A stretch of 64,000 nt of DNA, from positions 124,001 to 188,000 of the forward strand of contig NZ_SMNA01000001.1 in NCBI RefSeq assembly GCF_004353825.1, in the 5' to 3' direction. The DNA is from Occultella glacieicola. GTDB taxonomy: Bacteria; Actinomycetota; Actinomycetes; Actinomycetales; Beutenbergiaceae. Shown here piece by piece: positions 28,642 through 36,782 of the stretch (its first letter is position 1; each line of letters starts with the position of its first letter). The position numbers and the translations under genes are program-made. Below the pieces are notes generated by a model. That model was given only the letters and a program-made list of their open reading frames with translations. It was not told the DNA's origin and searched no databases.

Positions 28642-29973
28642 TCAGACCGGGCTGCGCTCGCCGTCGAGCACCGGCACCGGACGATCGTGCACCCGCACGA
28701 CCCCCCGCCGGTAGGCCACGGCGAGCACTACGTAGGCGACCGCGAGGGCGGCGAACACCGGCCTGGACCAGCCGGTATCGGGAAGGGCCGCCGCCGCCAA
28801 TGCCGCGGCACCGGCGAACGCGGCGTTGTAGAGCATGTCGTAGAGGGAGAACGCCCGGCCGCGGAAGGAGTCGTGGGTGTCCCGCTGGACGATGGTGTCC
28901 ACGGCGATCTTCGCGCCCTGTACCGCCAGTCCCATCACCACCGCGGCCGCGGCGATCACGCCGAACTGCGGGGCCGAGGCCATCAGAACCTGGCTGAGGG
29001 CACCGAGGCCGAGGCACACCAGGATCCACGTCGACGGGGCCATCCGCTCGTGTGCGATCGGGGTGGCCACGATGGCCAGGCCGTTCCCTGCGAACGAGAT
29101 CGAGGCGAGCAGCCCGAACATCGCCAGGCCCGCGTTCGCGTCCGCCGGTTCCACGAGCAGATTCCGGGAGATCAGGATCAGCGCGATGAAGTTCAGCCCG
29201 TACAGGAACCGGTGCAGCGCCATCACCCCCAGCGCCATGCCCGGGGTGCGGCGCCGGACCAGGTACCGGGCGCCGTCGGCCAGGTCGCGCACCGTGGCGC
29301 GCACGTCCGCGGAGAACGCCGCATACCCCCCGGGCCCCCGCGCCGCCCGCGTCGGGCCGAGCAGGTCCGCGCCCATCCGCAACGCGAGCAGCGCCGCACC
29401 ACCGAACAGCACCGCGGCGACGGCGAGCACCAGCCCCTGCTTGCCGGGGCCGTCCGGGACCAGCCAGCCGATCGCGAAGCCGAGGCCCGCCCCCACCACC
29501 GCCGAGACGGCACCGAGGGTCGGCGTGAGCGTGTTCGCCATCAGGAGTTGCTCGCGCGGCACCACCCGCGGCAGGCCGGCCGAGAGGGCCGCGAGCAGGA
29601 ACCGGTTCACCCCGAGCGTGAGCAGGGCGAGCACGTACACGGCCGGGCCGACCCCTCCGGTGGCCATGAGAACCGCGAGCGCCAGGGTCAGCAGCACCCG
29701 GATGCCGTTGCCGACGGCGAGCACCTGACGCCGTCGCCACCGGTCGAGCAGCGGGCCCGCGAACGGGCCGACGATCGTGAACGGGAGCAGGAGTACCGCG
29801 AACGCCGCGGCCACGTCCCCGGCGGTCGCGAGCTTCTCCGGTGAGAAGAAGAACAGGGTGGCCAGGCCGGCCTGGAACATTCCGTCGCCACACTGGGACA
29901 CGAGACGGACCGAGAACAGCTTGCGGAAGTCCCGATGGACGAGGACGGTGCGCAGGTCCGCGATCACACTCAC
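28642..29973 (-). CDS. MFS transporter
   Basis: Major facilitator superfamily protein, 443 residues from a GTG start, with about 12 predicted membrane helices and the loop 2-3 basic motif in GPLLDRWRRRQVL. Best resemblance is to the enterobactin-exporter/MFS_3-like group of drug or metabolite exporters. Substrate is unknown. It stands alone: cca converges on it, and the ABC importer genes diverge from it across a 276-base gap (29974-30249) where I see no gene. Confidence 0.85.
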   Translation of the reverse strand: MSVIADLRTVLVHRDFRKLFSVRLVSQCGDGMFQAGLATLFFFSPEKLATAGDVAAAFAVLLLPFTIVGPFAGPLLDRWRRRQVLAVGNGIRVLLTLALAVLMATGGVGPAVYVLALLTLGVNRFLLAALSAGLPRVVPREQLLMANTLTPTLGAVSAVVGAGLGFAIGWLVPDGPGKQGLVLAVAAVLFGGAALLALRMGADLLGPTRAARGPGGYAAFSADVRATVRDLADGARYLVRRRTPGMALGVMALHRFLYGLNFIALILISRNLLVEPADANAGLAMFGLLASISFAGNGLAIVATPIAHERMAPSTWILVCLGLGALSQVLMASAPQFGVIAAAAVVMGLAVQGAKIAVDTIVQRDTHDSFRGRAFSLYDMLYNAAFAGAAALAAAALPDTGWSRPVFAALAVAYVVLAVAYRRGVVRVHDRPVPVLDGERSPV

Positions 29974-30249
29974 ACGGGCAGGCTATCGCGGGGAGGTGAC
30001 CGGCCCTCGAGCCGACCGATCCGCGGCGGGCGGGCGGGCGGCCCGGTTCGGATAGTGGGACATGGTCGTCCGGTCGGTGACCGGAGCGTGTCGTCGGGTG
30101 AACGTTGACGGAACAAGCCGGCATCGGGGCCTGAGACGGTCGACCGTGCGTTCGTGGCGGGGTAGCGTCCCGTCTTGGAAATCGCAGGGCGTGCCTTCTG
30201 AGAGCCGCCCTCGAAAAAGATCACCCGTCACGATCGGAATGCCTCGCCC

Positions 30250-31194
30250 ATGAGTTCGCACGCGCTCCTCAGTGCTGCCCAGAGTGCTGCCCCGCCGGGC
30301 CGACGGGCAGCCCGGCGAAAGAAGCTCTGGCGCAATATCGGAGTATTCGCACTGCTCGCCGGACCGAATCTCGCGATCCTCCTGATCTTCACCTATCGGC
30401 CGATGTTCCTGAGCTTCTACTATTCAATGCTCAACTGGAACATCGGATCCGACTTCGCGCAATTCATCGGATTCGGGAACTACGTCGAGTGGTTCAACGA
30501 TCCGGAGTCCGCCCGGATCCTCGGCACGACGCTGCTCTACACGATCGCCACCGTCGCCGGTGGCATGGCCCTCGGCCTCGCCCTGGCTCTGGCCCTGAAC
30601 CGCAAGCTGTTCGGGCGTGGCATCGTCCGCACGATCACGTTCGCCCCCTACGTCCTGTCCGGGATCGCGGTCGGGTTCCTCTGGATGTACATCTTCAACC
30701 CGAACATCGGGCTCCTGAGGACGGTGCTCGGTTGGTTCGGGATCTCGTCGCCGCCGTGGTTCACCCAGGAACCGTGGCCGCTGATCATGATCATCATCGT
30801 CACGCTCTGGAAGCACGTCGGCTACGTCGCGCTGATCTACCTCGCCGGCCTGCAGTCCGTGCCCCAGGACCTGCGGGACGCGGCCGCACTCGATGGCGCC
30901 GGTACCTTGCGGGTGTTCCGGGGGATCGTGCTGCCGCTGCTCGGGCCGATCACGTTCTTCCTGCTGATCACGCTCACGCTGAGCGCGCTGCAGTCCTTCG
31001 ACCTGATCCGCTCCATGACGAACGGTGGACCGCTCGGATCCACCAAGACCCTGATGTACCAGGTCTACGTGGAGGGCTTCCAGATCGGCCGGGGCGGCTA
31101 CGGCTCCGCGGTCGCCACCATCCTGTTCGTGATCCTGCTCGCTGTGACGGCCATCCAGATGAAGTTCGTCGAGAGGCGGGTGCACTACCAGTGA
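30250..31194 (+). CDS. ABC transporter permease, carbohydrate/glycerol-3-phosphate type (UgpA-like)
   Basis: Inner-membrane subunit of a CUT1-family importer. 314 residues with six membrane helices, starting after a basic N-terminus; the cytoplasmic EAA loop reads RDAAALDGAGTLRVFRGIVL near residue 210. The pair with the next gene and the binding protein forms a three-gene operon. The presence of a glycerophosphodiesterase gene nearby hints at a glycerol-3-phosphate or glycerophosphodiester substrate, but many CUT1 systems move oligosaccharides. Confidence 0.9.
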   Translation: MSSHALLSAAQSAAPPGRRAARRKKLWRNIGVFALLAGPNLAILLIFTYRPMFLSFYYSMLNWNIGSDFAQFIGFGNYVEWFNDPESARILGTTLLYTIATVAGGMALGLALALALNRKLFGRGIVRTITFAPYVLSGIAVGFLWMYIFNPNIGLLRTVLGWFGISSPPWFTQEPWPLIMIIIVTLWKHVGYVALIYLAGLQSVPQDLRDAAALDGAGTLRVFRGIVLPLLGPITFFLLITLTLSALQSFDLIRSMTNGGPLGSTKTLMYQVYVEGFQIGRGGYGSAVATILFVILLAVTAIQMKFVERRVHYQ

Positions 31195-32126
31195 GCACGA
31201 CCACGGCCACCAGACCCAGCCAGAACACCGCCGCCGGGCCGCGCATCGCCGGCGCGCCGGATCCTGCCGGACCGGCCCCCCGCCGTCGGCGTCGACGCTC
31301 CCCCGGTGCCCGGGTGCTGGACGGTGGCCTCTACGTGACCCTCGTGATCGCGGCGCTCGTGATGGCGTTCCCGTTGATCTGGATGCTGCTCGCCAGCTTC
31401 AAGACGACCCCGGAGATCTCCGCGGTGCCGATCCAGTGGCTGCCACAGGAGTGGAACCTCGACAACTTCATCGCGGTCGCGAACTCCATCCCGATCGGCC
31501 GGATGATCTTCAACAGCGTGTTCATCACGGTGGTCAGCACGTTCCTCAAGGTGATGCTCGGTCTGGCCTGCGCGTACGCACTCGTGTTCGTGGACATCCC
31601 GTTCAAGAACGTCGCGTTCATGATCGTGCTGTTCACCCTGCTGATCCCCGGCCAGATCACGATCATCCCCAACTACGTCCTCGTCGCCGGCCTGGACTGG
31701 ACGAACACCTACCTGGGCATCATCCTGCCCGGCCTGGCCAGCGCGTTCGGGACGTTCCTGTTCCGACAGCAGTTCATGCAGGTGCCCCGGTCCCTGCTGG
31801 AGGCCGCCGAACTGGACGGGGCCGGACATCTGCGCCGCCTGTTCCGGGTGGTGGTCCCGATCTCCGTCCCGACGATCGCCGCGGTGACCCTCGTGACGGT
31901 GGTCGGGGAGTGGAACGAGTACCTGTGGCCCTCCCTGGTGGCCAAGAGCCCGGACCTGATGACCCTGCCCGTTGGCCTGACCCACCTGCAGGACCTCGAG
32001 GGCATCCAGAACTGGGGTGTGCTGCTGGCCGCGACCACCCTGCTGACGCTCCCGATGCTCGCCATCTTCCTGATCCTCCAGCGTCGGCTCGTGGCCGGAC
32101 TCACCGCCGGCGCCGTCACCGGCTGA
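31191..32126 (+). CDS. ABC transporter permease, carbohydrate/glycerol-3-phosphate type (UgpE-like)
   Basis: Second permease, 311 residues from GTG 31191, which overlaps the stop of the first permease (GTGA). Six membrane helices begin after a 40-residue Arg/Pro-rich tail; the EAA loop is LLEAAELDGAGHLRRLFRVV. No ATPase gene accompanies the operon; actinobacterial CUT1 importers commonly share one MsiK-like ATPase encoded elsewhere. Confidence 0.9.
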   Translation: MSTTTATRPSQNTAAGPRIAGAPDPAGPAPRRRRRRSPGARVLDGGLYVTLVIAALVMAFPLIWMLLASFKTTPEISAVPIQWLPQEWNLDNFIAVANSIPIGRMIFNSVFITVVSTFLKVMLGLACAYALVFVDIPFKNVAFMIVLFTLLIPGQITIIPNYVLVAGLDWTNTYLGIILPGLASAFGTFLFRQQFMQVPRSLLEAAELDGAGHLRRLFRVVVPISVPTIAAVTLVTVVGEWNEYLWPSLVAKSPDLMTLPVGLTHLQDLEGIQNWGVLLAATTLLTLPMLAIFLILQRRLVAGLTAGAVTG

Positions 32127-32191
32127 GCCGGAGCACCGACACCTCCCGTACCGAAACCCCGTCCCCAACGCCATCACAAGGAGTCCCAGCC

Positions 32192-33577
32192 ATGCGCTCT
32201 CGTAGCGGCCTCATCCTGCCCGAGTCCGTCCGCCGACCGTCCCGCCGAAACGTCCTGCAGCTGGGCGGGCTCGGCCTCGGAGCCGGCCTGCTCGCGGCCT
32301 GCTCCGGCCCGTCGGTCGGCTCCAGCGACGGCGGCGGCAACGCCCAGACCGCCGCGGAGACCGACTGGTCCACGATCGAGCCGGCCGAGCAGATCACGTT
32401 CATGTCGCTGCAGCAGGGCACCGAGCTGGAGCAGGCGCTGGTCGCGGAGTTCACCGCCGAGACCGGCATCGAGATCAACCACATCTCCGGTGGCGGCTCC
32501 TACGAGGAACTCGCACAGAACTTCCGCGCCTCGGCCGGCACGTCCGAGCAGCCGGACGTCGCGCAGGGCTCCGACGTCTTCTGGTTCCAGTACCTCACCT
32601 CGGGCAACACGATCGCGCTGGACTCCCTGCTGGAGTTCCTCGAGGTCGAGGTGGACGACTTCCAGGAGGCCCTGTACGGCGACTACCTCTACGAAGGTCA
32701 GCACTACGCCGTGCCGTATGGCCGCTCGACGCCGATGTTCTATTACAACAAGGCCGTGTGGGAGGCCGCCGGCCTGCCCGACCGCGGCCCGGACACGTGG
32801 ACCGAGTTCCAGGAGTGGTCGCCTCAGCTCCAGTCCGTGCTGCCCGCCGAGGGTGCCGCAATGGGGTGGAGCGCTCCCGGGCCCTCCAACACCGCGTGGT
32901 ACGGCCAGAGCATCCTGTGGGCGCACGACGCCGCGTTCTCGCACGAGTGGGAGTGGTCCCTGGACACCGAGGAGGCCCTCTGGGTCGGCAACTTCTACCG
33001 CGATGCGTTCAACGGCCCGGACGCCTGGTCGAAGGTGGCCGTCGACCCGGCAGCCGAGTTCGCCGGCGGGCTGTACGGCGCGATCATGGGATCGACCGGG
33101 GGCATCGTGTCCTACCGGGAGATGCTGCCCACCCTCGGGGTCGCGTTCATGCCCGGCGGCACCATCCCGGCCGACGCCCCGCGGGTGCCGACCGGCGGGA
33201 ACGGGCTCACGATCTCCGGCCCGACCCCCGAGAAGCAACTCGCCGGCGGGATGCTCCTCAAGCACCTCACCACCCCCGAGAACTCGGCCCGCTGGGCGGT
33301 GTCCACCGGCTACATGCCCACCCGCAAGGCCGCGATCGAGACCGAGACGATGCAGGCTGCCATCGCCGAGGTCCCGGACCGGCAGATCCCGCTCGACCAG
33401 CTCGCCATCACGAAGGTCCAGGACTACGCCCGTGCCCTCCTGCCCGGTGGTGATCTGCTGATCTCCGAGCACTTCGAGCGGATCATCCTGAACGGGGAGG
33501 ACGCCGCACCGGTCTTCGAGGACCTCACCGCGGAGTTCCAGCGCGCGTTCGAGCAGAACGTCGAACCGCACCTGTGA
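32192..33577 (+). CDS. ABC transporter extracellular solute-binding lipoprotein (UgpB-like)
   Basis: Substrate receptor, 461 residues from ATG 32192 with AAGGAG upstream. The N-terminus has a twin-arginine signal (SRRNVLQLG, 17-25) running into a lipobox LLAAC with Cys37, so it is probably a Tat-exported lipoprotein. The mature part is a cluster D family-1 solute-binding protein (QGSDVFWFQYL, YYNKAVWEAAGLP, PVPTGG-type ligand loop). It follows the permeases by 65 bases. UgpB-like binding is inferred from overall pattern only. Confidence 0.88.
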   Translation: MRSRSGLILPESVRRPSRRNVLQLGGLGLGAGLLAACSGPSVGSSDGGGNAQTAAETDWSTIEPAEQITFMSLQQGTELEQALVAEFTAETGIEINHISGGGSYEELAQNFRASAGTSEQPDVAQGSDVFWFQYLTSGNTIALDSLLEFLEVEVDDFQEALYGDYLYEGQHYAVPYGRSTPMFYYNKAVWEAAGLPDRGPDTWTEFQEWSPQLQSVLPAEGAAMGWSAPGPSNTAWYGQSILWAHDAAFSHEWEWSLDTEEALWVGNFYRDAFNGPDAWSKVAVDPAAEFAGGLYGAIMGSTGGIVSYREMLPTLGVAFMPGGTIPADAPRVPTGGNGLTISGPTPEKQLAGGMLLKHLTTPENSARWAVSTGYMPTRKAAIETETMQAAIAEVPDRQIPLDQLAITKVQDYARALLPGGDLLISEHFERIILNGEDAAPVFEDLTAEFQRAFEQNVEPHL

Positions 33578-33649
33578 CCGCTCGCTCCGGGGCCTCGACC
33601 GCGACGGCGTATCGCGCGCCCCGAGGTCGGGTCCCGGTTCGCCGCGGGG

Positions 33650-33719
33650 TGAGATCGGACCCGCCGCACTGAGATCGCACTTCGCGGGGTGCGATCTCAG
33701 CGGCGCGGGTCCGATCTCA
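33650..33719. repeat. large imperfect palindrome between convergent genes
   Basis: Arms 33650-33680 and 33689-33719 pair over 15 outer and 12 inner base pairs, separated by a 4-base internal mismatch, around the 8-base loop TTCGCGGG. Each arm holds two related copies of TGAGATCGSAC. It may be a bidirectional terminator for the binding-protein and phosphodiesterase genes, or a mobile palindromic (REP-like) element. Confidence 0.75.
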
Positions 33720-33751
33720 GCGAGTGGCGCCGGCCGGGTAGCTCACGCTCG

Positions 33752-34525
33752 TCACGTCACGGGTGCCGCGTCCCGGGCGGCGAGGATCTCACGCGGGGCG
33801 TCGGTGCAGATGGCGTCGGCGCCCATCGCGGTGACCTCCAGGGCTCGGACCGGGTCGTTGATCGTCCACACCCACGCCTCCATGCCGGCCTCGTGGATGC
33901 CGTCGATGATCTCCGGCGTGAGGTTCTGCTCGTAGATGGAGATGCCCGGGGCGCTCAGACGGGTGCCGAACTCGACGGCGTCGCGCCAGTCGCGCCGCAT
34001 CCGCTCCAGGGCATCGACCTGCTCCGGGGTGACCCGGTCGCGGTACCGCTCGATCATCGCCTCGGCGTTCGCCCGGGTGCCGATCGAGAGCGGGTACACC
34101 TGGGCCCCGGCGCGCTCGTGGATCTGCTCGAGCGCCTCCCAGTGCCCGGACGAGGCGAACCAGTCGAGGTCGGGCAGCGCCGCGACCGCGGCGATGACGC
34201 CGTCGACCGCTTCCGGGTCCTTGATCTCGATGTTCACCCGCATCTTCCCGCAGACGAGGGCGAGCACTTCGTCGAGGGTGGGCACGTACTCGCCGTTCCC
34301 GGCGTCCACCAGGCGCAATTCCTCGGCCGTGCGCTCCTTGACCGGACCGGTCGCATTCGTGGTGCGGTCGAGGGTGTCGTCGTGAATGACGACGATTCGG
34401 CCGTCCTTCGCCTTGTAGCAGTCGAGTTCGATTCCCTCGGCGCCGTATTCGAGCGCTTTCGCGAATGCGGCCAGAGTGTTCTCCGGCAATTCGATCGATG
34501 CGCCGCGGTGTGCATAGACGTGCAT
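33752..34525 (-). CDS. glycerophosphodiester phosphodiesterase
   Basis: Hydrolyses glycerophosphodiesters to glycerol 3-phosphate and an alcohol (GDPD/UgpQ family, TIM barrel). 257 residues from ATG 34525 with AGGAG eight bases upstream. The catalytic motifs HRGASIELPENT, EGIELDCYKAKDG (Glu/Asp), VIHDD and NIEIKD are all visible. It has no signal peptide, so acts in the cytoplasm. Its proximity to the UgpAEB-like importer fits uptake and breakdown of glycerophosphodiesters. Confidence 0.93.
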   Translation of the reverse strand: MHVYAHRGASIELPENTLAAFAKALEYGAEGIELDCYKAKDGRIVVIHDDTLDRTTNATGPVKERTAEELRLVDAGNGEYVPTLDEVLALVCGKMRVNIEIKDPEAVDGVIAAVAALPDLDWFASSGHWEALEQIHERAGAQVYPLSIGTRANAEAMIERYRDRVTPEQVDALERMRRDWRDAVEFGTRLSAPGISIYEQNLTPEIIDGIHEAGMEAWVWTINDPVRALEVTAMGADAICTDAPREILAARDAAPVT

Positions 34526-34730
34526 GATGCTCCTGACGATGGGAGGTGATGGCGCTAGCACGCTACAGAGTGCCGCTGAACCGACGGTGGCAATCCGATG
34601 AACGCTCATCGGCGGAGGACTCGCCCGACGGCTGGGCTTCGGCACGGCGAGCGTCGGAGAACGCGCCGGCGCAAGGAGCACCGACTCCCGGAACTGTTCG
34701 ACGACCGGGCAGCCTGCCCGGCCGGAACGG

Positions 34731-34769
34731 CGAACGCCCACCGCGGCCGGAGCCGGCGGTGGGCGTTCG
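34731..34769 (-). terminator. hairpin terminator downstream of ino1
   Basis: Perfect 13-bp stem CGAACGCCCACCG / CGGTGGGCGTTCG with a GC-rich 13-base loop, 18 bases after the ino1 stop. Confidence 0.75.
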
Positions 34770-34786
34770 GGGTCGGGTTGGGCGCG

Positions 34787-35866
34787 TCAGCGCTCGATCT
34801 CGCCGCGGATGAACGCCTCCACCTTCGCGCGGGCGGTCTCGTCGTCGTACTGCTCCGGCGGCGACTTCATGAAGTAGCTGGCCGCGGACAGGATCGGCCC
34901 GCCGATGCCCCGGTCCTTGGCGATCTTCGCGGCCCGCAGGGCGTCGATGATGATGCCGGCCGAGTTGGGCGAGTCCCAGACCTCCAACTTGTACTCGAGG
35001 TTCAGCGGGACCTCCCCGAACGCGCGGCCCTCGAGGCGCACGTACGCCCACTTGCGGTCGTCGAGCCACTGGATGTAGTCCGAGGGGCCGATGTGGACGT
35101 TCCGGCTGCCCAGGTCGTGGTCCACGTTCGAGGTCACCGCCTGGGTCTTGGAGACCTTCTTCGACTCCAGCCGGTCCCGCTCCAGCATGTTCTTGAAGTC
35201 CATGTTGCCGCCGACGTTCAGCTGGTACGTGCGGTCCAGCACCACGCCGCGGTCCTGGAACAGCTTCGCCATCACCCGGTGCGTGATGGTCGCGCCTACC
35301 TGCGACTTGATGTCGTCGCCGACGATCGGTACCCCGGCGGCGGTGAACTTGTCCGCCCACTCCTTGGTGCCCGCGATGAAGACCGGGAGGGCGTTGACGA
35401 ACGCGACGCCGGCGTCGATCGCGGCCTGCGCGTAGAACTTGGCGGCGTCCTCGGACCCCACCGGCAGGTAGCAGATCAGCACGTCCGCGCGGGCCTCGCG
35501 CAGTGCGGCGACGATGTCCACGGGATCCGCCCCGGACTCCTCGATGGTCTCGCGGTAGTACTTGCCGAGCCCGTCCAGGGTGTGCCCGCGCTGCACCGGG
35601 ACGCCGAGCGGCGGCACGTCGGCGATCTTGATGGTGTTGTTCTCGCTCGCCACGATCGCCTCGGACAGGTCGAAGCCGACCTTCTTGGCGTCGACGTCGA
35701 AGGCGGCGACGAACTCGATGTCCCGGACGTGGTAGGGCCCGAACTCGACGTGCATGAGGCCGGGAACGGTGGTGCTCGGGTCGGCCCCGGCGTAGTAGTG
35801 CACGCCCTGGACGAGGGAGGCGGCGCAGTTCCCGACGCCGGCGATGGCAACGCGGATGGTGCTCAT
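34787..35866 (-). CDS. ino1: inositol-3-phosphate synthase
   Basis: NAD-dependent conversion of glucose 6-phosphate to myo-inositol 3-phosphate, the first step to phosphatidylinositol and mycothiol in actinobacteria. 359 residues, the usual actinobacterial length. Motifs: Rossmann [16 protein letters not shown] (6-21), [12 protein letters not shown] and SKTQAV, and the lysine-rich active-site segment with [13 protein letters not shown]. The start overlaps the padR stop by four bases (ATGA), so the two are co-transcribed. Confidence 0.96.
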   Translation of the reverse strand: MSTIRVAIAGVGNCAASLVQGVHYYAGADPSTTVPGLMHVEFGPYHVRDIEFVAAFDVDAKKVGFDLSEAIVASENNTIKIADVPPLGVPVQRGHTLDGLGKYYRETIEESGADPVDIVAALREARADVLICYLPVGSEDAAKFYAQAAIDAGVAFVNALPVFIAGTKEWADKFTAAGVPIVGDDIKSQVGATITHRVMAKLFQDRGVVLDRTYQLNVGGNMDFKNMLERDRLESKKVSKTQAVTSNVDHDLGSRNVHIGPSDYIQWLDDRKWAYVRLEGRAFGEVPLNLEYKLEVWDSPNSAGIIIDALRAAKIAKDRGIGGPILSAASYFMKSPPEQYDDETARAKVEAFIRGEIER

Positions 35867-36534
35867 CCTTGCTCCTTGCTGTGGGTGGTTGGGGTCGTGG
35901 TGGGTCGTTCGGCGCCGGCCCGTCCGGTCCGTCCGGTCGGGTCGTCCGGTTCACCGGGGCCCGACGGCGTGGGTACCGTCGGCGCGTCCGGGTGCCGTTC
36001 GGCATGGATCAGGTCCTCGAGCCAGCGGACCTCTCGTTCGATCTGGTCGAGGCCGTGCTGCTGCAGGGCCAGGGTGTAGCGGTCGCGGCGCTCGCGGCTT
36101 CGTTGGGCGTGCTGGCGCATCGCGTCGTGCCGTTCGACCATGCGCATCCGGCGCCCCTCGAGGATGCGCAGCCGGGTCTCGGCGTCGGTGTCCGAGAACA
36201 GACTGAACCGCACGTCGAAGTTCTCGTCCTCCCAGGCGGCCGGCTCGGCCCGGGCCAGGGAGTCCCCCAGCCGGTCCCGGCCGGCGTCGGTCAGTTCGTA
36301 GACGATCCGGGTCCGCCGCCCGGCCAGTGCGTGCGGGAGGTCGGCCGTGTCGACCGGGCGGATCCACCCGCCCTCCTGCAGGGCGCGCAGACCGGGATAG
36401 AGGGAACCGTAGGACAGGGCCCGGATCATCCCGAGGGTGGCGTTGAGCCGCTTGCGCAGTTCGTACCCGTGCATGGGCGCACCATGGAGCTGGCCGAGGA
36501 TGGCCAACTCCAACACCTCACTGCGCGAGCCCAT
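35863..36534 (-). CDS. PadR-family transcriptional regulator
   Basis: Winged-helix repressor, 223 residues. The N-terminal PadR domain ([46 protein letters not shown]) is followed by a coiled-coil dimerisation region (about 130-180, [17 protein letters not shown]) and a disordered Pro/Thr tail. GGAGG precedes the ATG. The palindromic operator immediately upstream and the overlap with ino1 make it a probable autorepressor that controls ino1. Confidence 0.93.
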   Translation of the reverse strand: MGSRSEVLELAILGQLHGAPMHGYELRKRLNATLGMIRALSYGSLYPGLRALQEGGWIRPVDTADLPHALAGRRTRIVYELTDAGRDRLGDSLARAEPAAWEDENFDVRFSLFSDTDAETRLRILEGRRMRMVERHDAMRQHAQRSRERRDRYTLALQQHGLDQIEREVRWLEDLIHAERHPDAPTVPTPSGPGEPDDPTGRTGRAGAERPTTTPTTHSKEQG

Positions 36535-36545
36535 TCACACCTCCG

Positions 36546-36564
36546 ATGTATCGAATTGATACAT
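36546..36564. promoter_or_regulatory. PadR operator
   Basis: ATGTATCGAATTGATACAT: 7-bp arms ATGTATC/GATACAT around GAATT. It contains the ATGT...ACAT ends typical of PadR sites, in an otherwise GC-rich stretch, 11 bases before the padR start codon. Bound protein would block transcription or translation initiation of padR-ino1. Confidence 0.8.
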
Positions 36565-36782
36565 CCCGCCGAGCGTTGCCGTCAAGGGGCGCGCGGCGCG
36601 CCACCGGGCTCTCAAGGGCCCGCGGGCCGGGCTGTGGCGGCCGTCACCGGGGAGGGGCGGATCCTGTGTGGGCCCGGTGAAACGGCCGGGGATCCAGGGA
36701 TCTCCCAGACTTCGGCCGCATACTGGAAGGCGTTTGCGCCCACAGGATGGACGCCGACGAGACCCCACAGAGAGGTTCTAAC

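Noticed and set aside
30489-31190. Upstream extension of the second permease and similar long extensions of the binding-protein frame (31436-32191)
   Set aside because: Both overlap a well-supported gene in another frame; GTG 31191 and ATG 32192 have proper spacing and give family-like N-termini.
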